Shown: positions 50,291-59,759 of the stretch, in pieces
How positions within the stretch are numbered: position 1 is the first letter of the stretch
Layout of the letters: the number at the start of each line of letters is the position of its first letter
Source of the DNA: Ceratotherium simum simum
Lineage: Eukaryota > Chordata > Mammalia > Perissodactyla > Rhinocerotidae
DNA: 64,000 bases
NCBI RefSeq assembly: GCF_000283155.1
Contig: NW_004454210.1
Span: forward strand, 1,821,569 to 1,885,568
Direction: 5' to 3'
Program-made: the position numbers and the translations under genes
The notes under the pieces: model-generated
What the model was told of the DNA's origin: nothing
Database searches by the model: none
The model's input: only the letters and a program-made list of their open reading frames with translations

Positions 50291-50949
50291 GTGAACGTTC
50301 TTATGTCCCGATGAACAAGTTCCAGAGTTTCTTTAGAAGTAGGTTGTAGGATACGTGTTAGCCCTCTTCACAGGGTTTGTTCTTCCTGTGTGGTTATTCG
50401 CTCCTGTTATTGCCCTAATGCTTCAATTGAGAACATAGTCTAACCTCTGGTCTGGAGAGTTACTTTGGTGGAGATTGATGGGTTTCATGGCAAGAAAGGG
50501 GGCATTTGGCTCTTGAATGCCCTGCAATGTGAACTCACTGCACTTCCTGGGAGATTCGACACAGGCACCAGGGAGACCAGTGCAAGCAAGAAAGGAGACC
50601 CACGCTGTGGCCCCATGGCTGCAGAGGTGGAAAAAAGGAGGACTGGGGAGCTTGCTGGCCGTAATGGTTGGGAACCGGGAGAGGCCCCTGCTACCACTAG
50701 CATTCAAATAGACCCGCATGGAAAACTCTTCCACACAGCGAGGAAACACCTGGCACCAGGCTCACTAAGCTGTAGAAACCTCCGTGCTCATCATGAACAA
50801 ACAGACCTCTGGACAGAAAAGAAAAGCCACACCACAGCTCAGCCTTTCTCTTCTCCCTCCCCAGGAATGGAAGAGTTGAACCTTTCTCTAATCCCAATAA
50901 ACAGAGACAAAACAACATTTATTGAAATGACCAAGTAATTCGAAAGAAG
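50291..50949. other. Intergenic with an unexplained 157-codon open frame
   Basis: A plus-strand frame at 50,465-50,938 (starting MVEIDGFHGKKGGIWL, ending KTTFIEMTK) is open for 157 codons and is unusually balanced in composition. It has no recognisable domain and no obvious promoter. An AATAAA at 50,897-50,902 lies inside it. Either chance, or remnant of an unrecognised repeat or gene; I do not call it a gene. Confidence 0.35.
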
Positions 50950-50951
50950 GG

Positions 50952-51018
50952 GGCTGTATGAGTTATCTATTGCTGCCTAACAAATTACCCCAAAACTTAG
51001 TGGCCTAAAACAATAATA
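50952..51018 (+). mobile_element. Ancient interspersed repeat, left part
   Basis: 'Tgtatgagttatctattgctgcctaacaaattaccccaaaacttagtggcctaaaacaata' is the well-known start of a common mammalian repeat. It resumes after the ERE at 51,346 ('cactgatgatgtctcacaatttctgtgggtcaggaatttggg'). I recognise the text but cannot safely give the family name. Confidence 0.6.
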
Positions 51019-51334
51019 TTTTTATTTTGTTGTTGTTGTTGTTGTTGTTGTGAGGAAGATCAGCCCTGAGCTAACATCCGTGCTAATCCTCCTCTTTCTT
51101 GCTGAGGAAGACCGGCTCTGAGCTAACATCTATTGCTAATCCTCCTCCTTTTTTTCCCCAAAGCCCCAGTAGATAGTTGTATGTCATAGTTGCACATCCT
51201 TTTAGTTGCTGTATGTGGGACGCGGCCTCAGCATGGCCGGAGAAGCGGTGCGTCGGTGAGCAGCCGGGATCCGAACCCGGGCAGCCAGTAGCGGAGCGTG
51301 CGCACTTAACCGCTAAGCCATGGGGCCGGCCCCC
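51019..51334 (-). mobile_element. ERE SINE (reverse), perfect target-site duplication
   Basis: A full-length reverse ERE with a (TTG)n-rich tail, two GAGCTAACATC blocks, an extra middle segment ('agatagttgtatgtcatagttgcacatcc'), GGGATCCGAACCCGGG and a TGGGGCCGGCCCC head. It is flanked by identical 11-bp duplications AAACAATAATA at 51,008-51,018 and 51,335-51,345. The intact CpGs and perfect duplication mark it as the youngest ERE here. Confidence 0.96.
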
Positions 51335-51345
51335 AAACAATAATA

Positions 51346-51720
51346 AACACTGATGATGTCTCACAATTTCTGTGGGTCAGGAATTTGGGAGAGGTGTGGC
51401 AGGGTGGTTCTGGCCCATGGACTCTCATGAGACCAACATGTCAGTTGGGCTGCTGTCATCTGAAGGCTTGATGGTTGGGATGATCCACTTCCAAGGTGGC
51501 TCACCCACATGGCTGGAAAGTTGGCACTGGCTGTTGGCAGGACACCTTATTTCCTCCCCAGGTGGAACGCTCCACAGGGCTGCCTGAGTGTCCTCATGAC
51601 ATGAGGCTTTTATGACCTAGCCTCAAAAGTCATACACCATCACGTCTGCATAGTGACGAGACTCCATTGGTCTCACAGTTCAGCCCTGGTTCACTGTGGG
51701 AGGGGAACACAGGAGAGCAG
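51346..51720 (+). mobile_element. Ancient interspersed repeat, right part
   Basis: Continuation of the element interrupted by the ERE: 'tctcacaatttctgtgggtcaggaatttggg', 'tcatctgaaggcttgatggttggg', 'gatccacttccaaggtggctcacccacatggctgg'. Diverged; the right end is approximate. Confidence 0.55.
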
Positions 51721-52224
51721 GAGGAGCAGGAGGTAGGGTTCTTTGGGGGGGACCTCTTGGAGCAGGGACCACACCAAGGAAACCAAACAAATGTTCCCCT
51801 GTGGAACAGAGTTACCGTAGGAAACAAGAGAAGACAAAACAAATGAAATGAAATAAAATATTATCTCTCTCTTTATAGTTTCTACAATTTTCATTGCACC
51901 TATGAGAAAAGAATAATCTCAATTACAAAAATTATTTTATATGAAAAATCACTATTATAAAATTTAAAAAGTATAAGCCATGAATAGCATAAAACCCAAC
52001 ACTATTAGAAAACTAGCTTGAGAATTTCTATTAGATATCAGAAGAAAAGGCTAAAGAGATGAGGAAAAATGTGAGACACCAAGGAGAATCCAAGTGGTAC
52101 AACATTCGTATAACAGGAAGATGAAGAGAGCAAAGAAGGAGAAGGAAAGATTCATTCGTTCATTCATCTGTTATTCGTTCCAACATATATTGCCAACCAC
52201 TAAAGGAGATTTTATATGTTCATT
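51721..52224. other. Intergenic A-rich stretch
   Basis: AT-rich sequence with A-rich runs (51,830-51,990) and ATTCATTCGTTCATTC repeats near 52,153-52,165. Probably degraded transposon tails; no gene. Confidence 0.4.
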
Positions 52225-52571
52225 TAAAGTTTCTAGTTGAGACAGAGAAAGGCAAATACAGTATGATCTCACTTATAAGTGGAATCTAAAAAACAAAACA
52301 AAATAAAACTCATAGCAAAAGAGATTAGCTTCGTGGTTACCAGAGGTGGGGGGTAGGGAAATTGGGTGAAGGGGGTCAAAAGGTACAAACTTCTAGTCAA
52401 AAGATAAATAAGTACCGGGGGTGTGATGCACAACGTGATGACTATAGTTAACGCTGCTGTATGGTATATTTGAAAGTTGTGAAGAGAATAGATCCTAGAA
52501 GTTCTCATTACAAGGAAAAAAACCAGTTTTTCTTTTCTTTTCTTTTCTTTTTGGTAACTATATGCGTTGAT
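52225..52571 (+). mobile_element. L1 3'-end fragment, first part
   Basis: 'Gagaaaggcaaatacagtatgatctcacttataagtggaatctaaaaaac', 'ttcgtggttaccagaggtggggg' and 'tatgactatagttaa' follow the order of the L1 3' end in sense orientation. The sequence resumes at 52,980 after a SINE. Confidence 0.85.
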
Positions 52572-52979
52572 AAGCCAGCCCTGGTGGGCTAGTGGTTAAG
52601 ATTCAGCACTGTCATCGCCACAGCCCAGGTTCATTTCCCAGTCGAGGAATCACAACCATCTGTCTGTTGTCATACTGTGGCAGCTGCGTGTTGCTGTGAT
52701 GCTGAAAGCTATGCCACTGGTGTTTCTAATGCCAGCAGGGCCACCCATGGTGGACAGGTCTCAGCAAAACTTCCAGAATAAAACAGACTAGGAGGAAGGA
52801 CCTGGCCATCCATCTGTGAAATAATTAGCCATGAAAACCCTATGAATAGCAGGGAGCACTGTCTGATACAGAGCTGGAAGGTGAGAGGATGGCTCAAAAA
52901 GACCAGCAGGGTTCCGCTCTGCTGTGCACAGGGTCACTAGGAGTCGTAATCGACTCCACGGCACTAACGACAAATATGA
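52572..52979 (+). mobile_element. Composite SINE: ERE-like tRNA head plus LINE-like tail
   Basis: The head ('agccagccctggtgggctagtggttaag') is tRNA-derived as in ERE. The second half ('tgaaaaccctatgaatagcagggagcactgtctgata', 'ggatggctcaaaaagaccagcagggttccgctctg', 'acagggtcactaggagtcgtaatcgactccacggcac') is a different module resembling the RTE-type LINE 3' sequence found in some mammalian SINEs. Inserted within L1 3'UTR sequence. The exact family name is uncertain. Confidence 0.7.
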
Positions 52980-53105
52980 GATGATAGATGTTAACTAAAC
53001 GTATTGTGGTAATCATTTCACAATATATGTATATCAAGTCATTATGCTATACACTTTAAACTTATAAAGTGCCATATGTCAATTATAGCTCAATAAAAAT
53101 GAAGA
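52980..53105 (+). mobile_element. L1 3'-end fragment, second part
   Basis: 'Gttaactaaacgtattgtggtaatcatttcacaatatatgtatatcaagtcattatgctatacactttaaac' and 'tgtcaattatagctcaataaaaa' complete the L1 3'UTR interrupted by the composite SINE. Confidence 0.85.
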
Positions 53106-53640
53106 GAAAAACATCCAAAAAAAGGTTCTAAAGATTTTGTCTAATTATTTTCTGTAATCTCCTATTTCTATAATCAAAGAAATAATAGAAAAAAATTTCT
53201 CTGATGTGAAGGAAGGTGCGAGTCCTTATATTTAAGGGTCAAAATTAATATAAGGGGACACATGCATATTTATATCTTTATAAAATCTCAAGATTCAGGA
53301 TAAAGGAAAAACATTTTCAATATCTAGGCACAAAAGAAACAGGTTATCCACAAAGAGAAAAAAAATTGGCTTGTCCTAGACTTTAAATATGTAACTCTAA
53401 ATTCTAGAAGACAATGAAGAAATATGTCTGCACAATTTTGAGGAACAACAATTATGAAGAATTCTGTACATAGCTATGATGTCATTCATATACGGGTCAA
53501 GAGAAAGACATTCTCAGACATGTAAGGACTCACGTAATCTGCCTGAAAAACAATGCCCCTAAAGGTCCACCAATCAACCGAGAAATGAGTCAAAAAAAAA
53601 AAAAAACCCTAAGAATGGAAGGAGTGGTGCAAAAGAAATA
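53106..53640 (+). mobile_element. Older L1/HAL1-like sequence, left part
   Basis: 'Ttctagaagacaatgaagaaatatgtctgcacaattttgagg', 'gaattctgtacatagctatgatgtcattcat' and 'agaaagacattctcagacatgtaaggactca' resemble the 3' region of old L1M/HAL1 elements. It seems to be split by the L1 at 53,641-55,145. A poly-A run lies at 53,594-53,607. Confidence 0.45.
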
Positions 53641-54418
53641 ACCATGAGTAAGTAAGCCAGTAAAAAACAGTTAAAGCTACATGTAAAAGAATGAAACTGG
53701 ACCACTATCTTACACCATATACAAAAATCAAAGTGGATTAAAGACTTGAATTAAGGCCTGAAACCATAAAACTCCTAGAAGAAAACATAGGCAGTCAGCT
53801 CTTTCACATTGATCTTAGCAATATTTTTTGGACCAATCTCCTCAGGCAAGGGCAACAAAAGTGAAAATAAATGAATGGGACTACACCAAACTAAAAAGCT
53901 TTTGTATAGCTCAGGAAACCATCAACAAAACAAAAAAGCCAACCTACTGAAAGAGAGAAGATATTTGCAAATCATACATCCAATAAGGGGTTAATATCCA
54001 AAATATATAAAGAACTCATGCAACCCAACAGCAAAAAAACAAACAATTCAATTAAAAAGTAGGCAGACGACTTGAATAGACATTTTCCCAAAGAAGACAT
54101 CCAGATGGCCAACAGACACATGAAAAGATGCTTAACATCACTAACCATCAGGGAAATGCAAATCAAAACCACAAAGAGATACCACCTCACACCTGTCAGA
54201 ATGGTTATTATCAAAAAGACAAAGAATAACGAGTGTTGGTGAGGATGTGGAGAAAAGGGAACTCTTGTGCACTATTGCTGGGAATGTAAATTGGGGCAGC
54301 CACTATGGAAAACAGTATGGAGGTTCCTCAAAAAATTAAAAATAGAACTGCCATATGATCCAGCTATTCCATTTCTGAGTATTTATCCAAAGAAAACAAC
54401 ATCAATAATTCGAAAAGA
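53641..54418 (+). mobile_element. L1 ORF2 C-terminal segment, sense
   Basis: 'Gaatgaaactggaccactatcttacaccatatacaaaaatc', 'aatgggactacaccaaactaaaaagc', 'catccagatggccaacagacacatgaaaagatgc' and 'tgctgggaatgtaaattggggcagccactatggaaaac' are the standard ORF2 end. Frame broken. It continues at 54,731 after a Tigger piece. Confidence 0.9.
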
Positions 54419-54730
54419 TATACAGGCATACCTTGGAGATATTGTGGGTTTGGTTCAGACCACCTAACCAAATAAAATGAATATAGCAATAGAGTGAGTC
54501 ACACGAATTTTTTGGTTTCCCAGTGCATATAAAAGTATGTTTACACTATACTGTAGTCTATTAAGTGTGCAGTAGCATTACGTCTAAAAAAGCAATGTAC
54601 GTACCTTAATTAAAATATAGTTTATTGCTAAAAAATGCTAACCATCATCTGAGCCTTCAGCGAGTCATAATGTTTTTGCTGGTGGAAGTCTTGCCCTTCA
54701 CACAATATCTGTGCCCTTCATACAATATCA
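54419..54730 (+). mobile_element. Tigger-type DNA transposon fragment
   Basis: 'Atacaggcataccttggagatattgtgggtttggttcagaccac' is the terminal sequence of a Tigger (TcMar) element. 'Gagtgagtcacacgaattttttggtttcccagtgcatataaaagtatg' and 'gctaaccatcatctgagccttcagcgagtc' follow. Only about 310 bases of one end are present, inside the L1. Because L1 text resumes directly afterwards, this looks like an insertion into the L1 with internal deletion. Confidence 0.8.
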
Positions 54731-55145
54731 CTTTTGCTAAGTGAAATTAGTCAGATAGAGAAAGACAAATACTGTATGATTTCACTCACGTATTGGATCT
54801 AAAAACCAAAACAAATGAACAAACAAAACTAAAAAGAAGCAGACTCATAGATACAGCAAACAAACTAGTGGATACCAGACAGGGGAGGGTTTGCAGGGGC
54901 AGGTGAAGGGTGAAATAGACGAATTTAGGGATACAAACTTCCGGTTATAAAAGAAATAAGTCATGGGGATGTAATGTACAGCATAGGGAATATAGTCAAT
55001 AATATTTAGTAACTTTCTATGGTGACAGATTGTAACTGGATGTATTGTGGTGATCACTTCATAATGTATATAAATATCAAATCACTATTATATATAGCTG
55101 AAACTAATAGGATATTGTATGTCAATTATACTTCAGTTAAAAAGA
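54731..55145 (+). mobile_element. L1 3' end, continuation
   Basis: 'Cttttgctaagtgaaattagtcagatagagaaagacaaatactgtatgatttcactca' through 'ctgaaactaataggatattgtatgtcaattatacttcagtt' is the L1 3'UTR end. It ends in an A-rich tail near 55,140-55,147. Confidence 0.88.
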
Positions 55146-56190
55146 AGAACGGTTAATGTCTATATCATTGTTTGGAACATGGTTATGAAACCAAATGCAA
55201 ATGTCAAAATAATTCTTGAAAGAAAAGAAATGTAAATCCCAATATATAACTATCCTGACAAAAATTTAAGATGAGAGAAAGGCAAAGAAGGGAATAAAAA
55301 TGCCTTGAATTTCTCGTCATACTTCAGAGCAGTTATAGGTATTATTTAATTCTTAAAATTGGTAGAAATTTTTTGCTATAAATATTTTGTTTTATTGTAT
55401 AGGTGATAACTTTCAAATTATTACAGAAAAGAGAGCCATGAAAAATTGATCAACTAAGCAAAATTCAGAAAAAGAAATAGCAAGGAAACATAAACCACAA
55501 AATATTATTACAAAAATGGTGCCAAACATACAAGTTTCACAACAAATATTAATGTATGAAATTCTACTGTTAATAGATGAAAACTTTTAGATCATGTAAA
55601 AAAATCAAAGTGTATTATGTTTAGCAGAAATATATAATCTTATAAAAAGTGAAAAATAAAGAAATGAGAAAAATATTATACCCAGAAAATGCAAACAATA
55701 AGAAAGTAGAAGCAGCAATACTAGAAGTATACGAGGTGGGATTCAATGGAAAATGCAAATAAAAGAAGCGAGTGTTATTTTATATTGACCAAAATGACAA
55801 ACTACAGTAAAGATACATCGTAAACTGGTTTTATGAACCAAATAACATCTCATTAAAAACAGAAAGCAAAAACTATTATAAACAAAAGAAGAAATTCACA
55901 AATCCGTAGTATTAGTAGGGCTTTTAAACATGAATCCCTGTATTTGACAGATTGAGGAAACTGAAAAAAGATACAGAGAAATTGAATAACATGGATATAT
56001 CAGTAAAGGGGAAAACGTGGAGACCCCTGAGATTTCCGTAGAAGGGCAGAATCACCTTCTAAGGCTGCCTCATTCCCTTCAGAGTCTGTTGGGAGAGAAA
56101 GGAGCACAAACACTTTATCCTCAGCCCAGCCTAAGATTTTGTTCTGGGATTAAATCACGCTCTCACCTCAGAAAACTCTCACCAGTTTTC
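55146..56190 (+). mobile_element. AT-rich old L1/HAL1-like sequence, right part
   Basis: A very A/T-rich stretch with A-rich sense-strand composition like old L1 3' regions. Probably the continuation of 53,106-53,640. The last 200 bases (from about 55,990) look unique. Low certainty. Confidence 0.3.
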
Positions 56191-56194
56191 TCTT

Positions 56195-56515
56195 AGCTTG
56201 GACCCATCTGGCCTCTGCCCTCACCCATATTTAACTGACTTAACTCTCACTTCATTTTCCTGCTCAAAAGTCACCTCCTCAAAGAGGCCTTCCCTGCCTC
56301 TTGATGGGACTGTCCCTGCTGGCTCGCCTCCACTCCAGGCCATCGCTCTTCCCTTATCCTGCTTTATTTATTTGCTTTTGCACATAATTATCACTATGTG
56401 ATGGTATATTATTATATAATCATTTGCCTTGTTCATCTCTGTATCCCCAGAGCTAGAACGCTGTTTGGCACACAACTGTATTGGCTCAATTTATAATACA
56501 TAAATGAATAAAATT
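56195..56515 (+). mobile_element. L2 (LINE-2) 3' end
   Basis: 'Tcacctcctcaaagaggccttccctgcctc', 'cttatcctgctttatttatttgcttttgcacataattatcactatgtgatggtatatt', 'tctctgtatccccagagctagaacgctgtttggcacaca' and a terminal 'aataaatgaata'-type end match the L2 3' region in sense orientation. Confidence 0.85.
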
Positions 56516-56570
56516 TCACATATAAAAAAATTTTAAACTTTTTCTGCAGGTTCTTTGTGTTGCTGTGGAT

Positions 56571-56786
56571 GGATGGTCCTTGCCTGGGGCTGGTTTTGGC
56601 CCCCGGGGACATTTGGTAATGTCTGGAGACATTTTTGATTGGTGCAACTTAGCAGGAGGATTGCTATTGGCAGCTAATGAGTAGAAATGGGATACTGCTA
56701 AACATCCTACAATGCACAGGACAGCCCCACAATAAGGGATTATCTGGCCCCCCAAAGTAGTGCCGAGGTTGGGAAACTCTGCTATA
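56571..56786 (+). mobile_element. MER20 DNA transposon (hAT-Charlie)
   Basis: 'Ggggacatttggtaatgtctggagacatttttgattggtgcaactt', 'atactgctaaacatcctacaatgcacaggacagcccc' and 'agtgccgaggttgggaaactctg' match MER20 nearly end to end. MER20 copies are known to act as progesterone/cAMP-responsive elements in endometrial cells of placental mammals; nothing here shows activity. Confidence 0.9.
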
Positions 56787-56819
56787 GTGGCATATTGCCT
56801 TCTTTGTTTAGGAAGATAC

Positions 56820-57207
56820 CTTCTAGGATTTTAAAAATTATAAATATGTAATGAGATGTTAAAAATCGAAGTTTTAAGTGGTTGCAAAGGGTTAGTGGGT
56901 AGGGAAGGATGAATAGGCTGAGCACAGAGAATTTTTAGTATCTGTATGATACTATAGATATTATATACTATATGTCATTGTACATGTGTCAAAACCCATA
57001 GAACACCAAGATTGAGTGCTAGTGTAAACTGTGGACTTTGGGTGATTATGATGTGTCAATGTAGGTTCACTAATCGTGTGGGATGTTGATAGTGGAGCAG
57101 GCTGTGCATGTGTGGGGACAAGGGGCATGTGGGAAATCTCTGTACCATCCCCTCAGTTTTGCTGTAAACCTAAAACTGCTTTAAAAAATAAAGCCTGTAA
57201 AAAAAGA
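56820..57207 (+). mobile_element. L1 3' end (L1M type), sense
   Basis: 'Ggttgcaaagggttagtgggtaggg...gaataggctgagcacagagaatttttag', 'tgtcaaaacccatagaacaccaagattgagtgctagtgtaaactgtggactttgggtgattatgatgtg' and 'ctctgtaccatcccctcagttttgctgtaaacctaaaactgct' follow the L1M 3'UTR, ending in AATAAAG and a poly-A tail. Confidence 0.85.
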
Positions 57208-57254
57208 AAGGAAAAAAGCAAAGTTTTACCAAGGCACATAGATATTCCAGCTCT

Positions 57255-57418
57255 TTGATGCTCAAAGTGTGGTCCTCGGATCAGATGTGTGGACTTCACC
57301 TGGCAGTTTGTTAGAAATGCAGACTCTCGACCCCCGGCCAGACATGCTGAACGAGAAGCTGCAGTGTAATAACATCCTGGGCACTTCACCAGCACATTTA
57401 AGTTTGAGAAGCACTGGG
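57255..57418 (+). mobile_element. MER5-type DNA transposon fossil (1)
   Basis: 'Gctcaaagtgtggtcc', 'cacctggcagtttgttagaaatgcagactctcgaccc' and 'acatttaagtttgagaagcactgg' match MER5A (hAT-Charlie, non-autonomous). Confidence 0.85.
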
Positions 57419-57424
57419 CTGGGA

Positions 57425-57602
57425 CATGGGTTCTCATTTGTGGCTGCTCAGTGGAATCACCTGGAGAGGTTTTTAAACTCCCAGTGCCCAGGCCATACCC
57501 CAGACTAACTAAATGAGAATCTGGGGCCCAGGTATCAGTACTTTTTAAAACACCTTAGGTGATTTCAATGTGCACCCAAGCTGTGAACCCCCGTTTTAGA
57601 CC
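57425..57602 (+). mobile_element. MER5-type DNA transposon fossil (2)
   Basis: 'Gggttctcatttgtggctgctcagtggaatcacctggagaggtttttaaactcccagtgcccaggcc' and 'caggtatcagtacttttta...ggtgatttcaatgtgcacccaagctg' form a second MER5A-like element directly after the first, same orientation. Confidence 0.85.
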
Positions 57603-58025
57603 ATATGTGAAAGTTACAAAAGACTTAGTAAAGAACCTAGTCTTGTGACTCTTGGGCCCTTTACCCACATCAAGGGCATAAACGGTTGTGAGAGGGCCAG
57701 GCTGTCGGGTTAGAGAGGATTTGAGAGGGAGGGTTTCTTTGGAAAGTGTGACTGTGAGAACTTCAGTCTCCCCCTCACCTCATGGCCACCGGGCAGGCAC
57801 CGGCGAGCACTTGGTCTGTGTGGCTTGGATTTGGGGACACAGTGGACTGTGACCCAACACTTGCCTGAGAAGAGGCTGCGATTCTCAGGCTGAGGTGGCA
57901 GAGCAGAGGGAGGAGACTGGCTGCATGAGAACCGAGGTCACGTCCACCAAGGGCTGGCCAGGGGGCACCCGGCCAGAGTAAGCTGCTTGGAATGAGAATT
58001 CATCAACTGGCCTAGAGCTGTGAAA
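57603..58025. other. Intergenic, nothing recognised
   Basis: Unique sequence between MER5-type fossils and an ERE. No gene. Confidence 0.5.
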
Positions 58026-58038
58026 AATCTTGCCCAAG

Positions 58039-58246
58039 GGCCGGCCCCGGTGGGCTAGTGGTTAAGTTTGGCACACTGTGCTTCGGCAGTCTGGGTTCAG
58101 TTCCCAGGCGTGGACCTGCACCACTCGTCTGTCCGTGGGCATGCTGTGGCAGCGGCTCACATACAAAATGAGGAAGATTGGCAGCAGACGGTAGCTCAGA
58201 CCAAATCGTCCTCAGCAAAAAAAAAAAAAAAAGAAAAAAGAAAAAT
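58039..58246 (+). mobile_element. ERE SINE (sense) with target-site duplication
   Basis: GGCCGGCCCCGGTGGGCTAG head, 'gtggttaag', 'gggttcagttccc', 'ctcacatacaaaatgaggaagat', an A-rich tail. Flanked by 13-bp duplications with one mismatch: AATCTTGCCCAAG (58,026-58,038) and AATCTTGCCTAAG (58,247-58,259). Confidence 0.95.
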
Positions 58247-58259
58247 AATCTTGCCTAAG

Positions 58260-59755
58260 AAGACCTCCTGACAGGGCTGTGGGACCCCACCAGTGAGAGT
58301 GAACATGGGAAGGGGCCGTGGGAGAAAACGCGTCTTTCCTTTCACGGCAAGTGCAGCCAGATGGCGCCTGCATGACCTCTGAAGATCCCACAAAAATGCA
58401 CCCTAAGAAATTCATCTTTAAATCACAGAGCATGAAGCCATTATATAACAGTGCCATCAGGTGGGAGCTCGGCTATTCTCTTACCTCTTCTCCCTCTCCC
58501 CTGTCACCACACCCCCAGCCCTGGAGGGGTCAGACACCACAGTTATTAAGCTGGGTGGGGGAGGTAGAGAAATGCCAGGCAGGAAAGAGAGGAAAAAAGA
58601 CTTATGCCCAATGTTTCCCCCCGGCTGCCCCTTATGGACTCCCCCCGGGCCCCTGTCCGTTCCCCTGCACTGTAAGTGGCCACCCTTGCTGAGGTAGAGC
58701 AGAAAACCAAAATCAGCTTTGAGGATTTTATTACCACCCAGGCCGGATACTTTCAATTACTGAATCTAGTCAGTATTTGGGACTTCAAGCAATTCTTATT
58801 ATCTAAAAGTGAGAGGGGAAAAAAATAATGCTCCAATTTTCACCCCAAGGGTTGGAGTCGAAGGTCTCTCACTGAATGAAGTTAAAGGGATGATGATGGG
58901 AGACATCCCACGAGCCAGGCCCAGTGTGCGGGCAATAGAAGGAAGGCCCAGGGCTTTGTCTGGAAAGAAGGGGCTTCACCAGAGAGTGCTAGATCCTTCT
59001 GTACAATCGAGTGATGGAGAAGAGAGAGGGGTCTAGGCTGAGGGGCAGAGGAGAGAGAGTGGGGAGAAGGGACCCCGAGTGATAGGAAAGGGCAGGAGGC
59101 TGGTCCCAGAGAGATGATGGGGACTGCGTGCGGCCACGATTTGGAAGAGGCTGGAATGTGCCGCCCTGACATGAACGAGAGAGAACTCTGTACAGGCCAC
59201 ACATGTGCACGTGTTGATTTCTAGAGCTGTGCTAATGAACTTTTTGTCTTTTTCTAAGCAAGACAAAGTGGTTGAGCCAATGATAATTAGGTTCTCTTTT
59301 TGAGTTTGTGTCAGGATTAAATGGCTCACTTCTTCCCTCTAGTACTAACATCACGAGGGGGAGAAGGCCAGTGAGCAGTAGGCCTGTCCTACAGCAAGTC
59401 TGGCTGGTTCAGGCAACACTCTGAAGCCCCACTTGGCGTCTTTGCCTTTTCCTGTTCAATAAACAGAAAGAATTGGGACCCGGAGCAGCCAAACAATGCT
59501 CCTAGAGGGGTCGCTGCATCCCACCCACTGCCTGACACAAGGCAGAGCTCCCAGGCCACCTCGGGTCCTGTCTCAAGACAGGGCAAGACAGGGTGGGTGG
59601 TCTTGCCTTTTCCTCGTGTGTCTTTGCCGTCCACGGAAGCTTACCTCTTAGCCTCTTTTCCTCTTTCTGGTGTTGAGAGAGCTGGGTGTGCTGGGCCCAT
59701 GGGGATAAAGTCACACTGTCTTCCATCCTTCCAGCTTGCCCAGGGGTCATCTGAG
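58260..59755. other. Intergenic, nothing recognised
   Basis: Unique-looking sequence. Overlapping open frames of 70-125 codons occur on both strands without domains. Confidence 0.5.
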
Positions 59756-59759
59756 GGGA

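Noticed and set aside
58039..58246. tRNA gene call from the A/B-box-like SINE heads
   Set aside because: All such matches in the window are ERE heads followed by the SINE body. None folds as an isolated mature tRNA with an acceptor stem that I can see.
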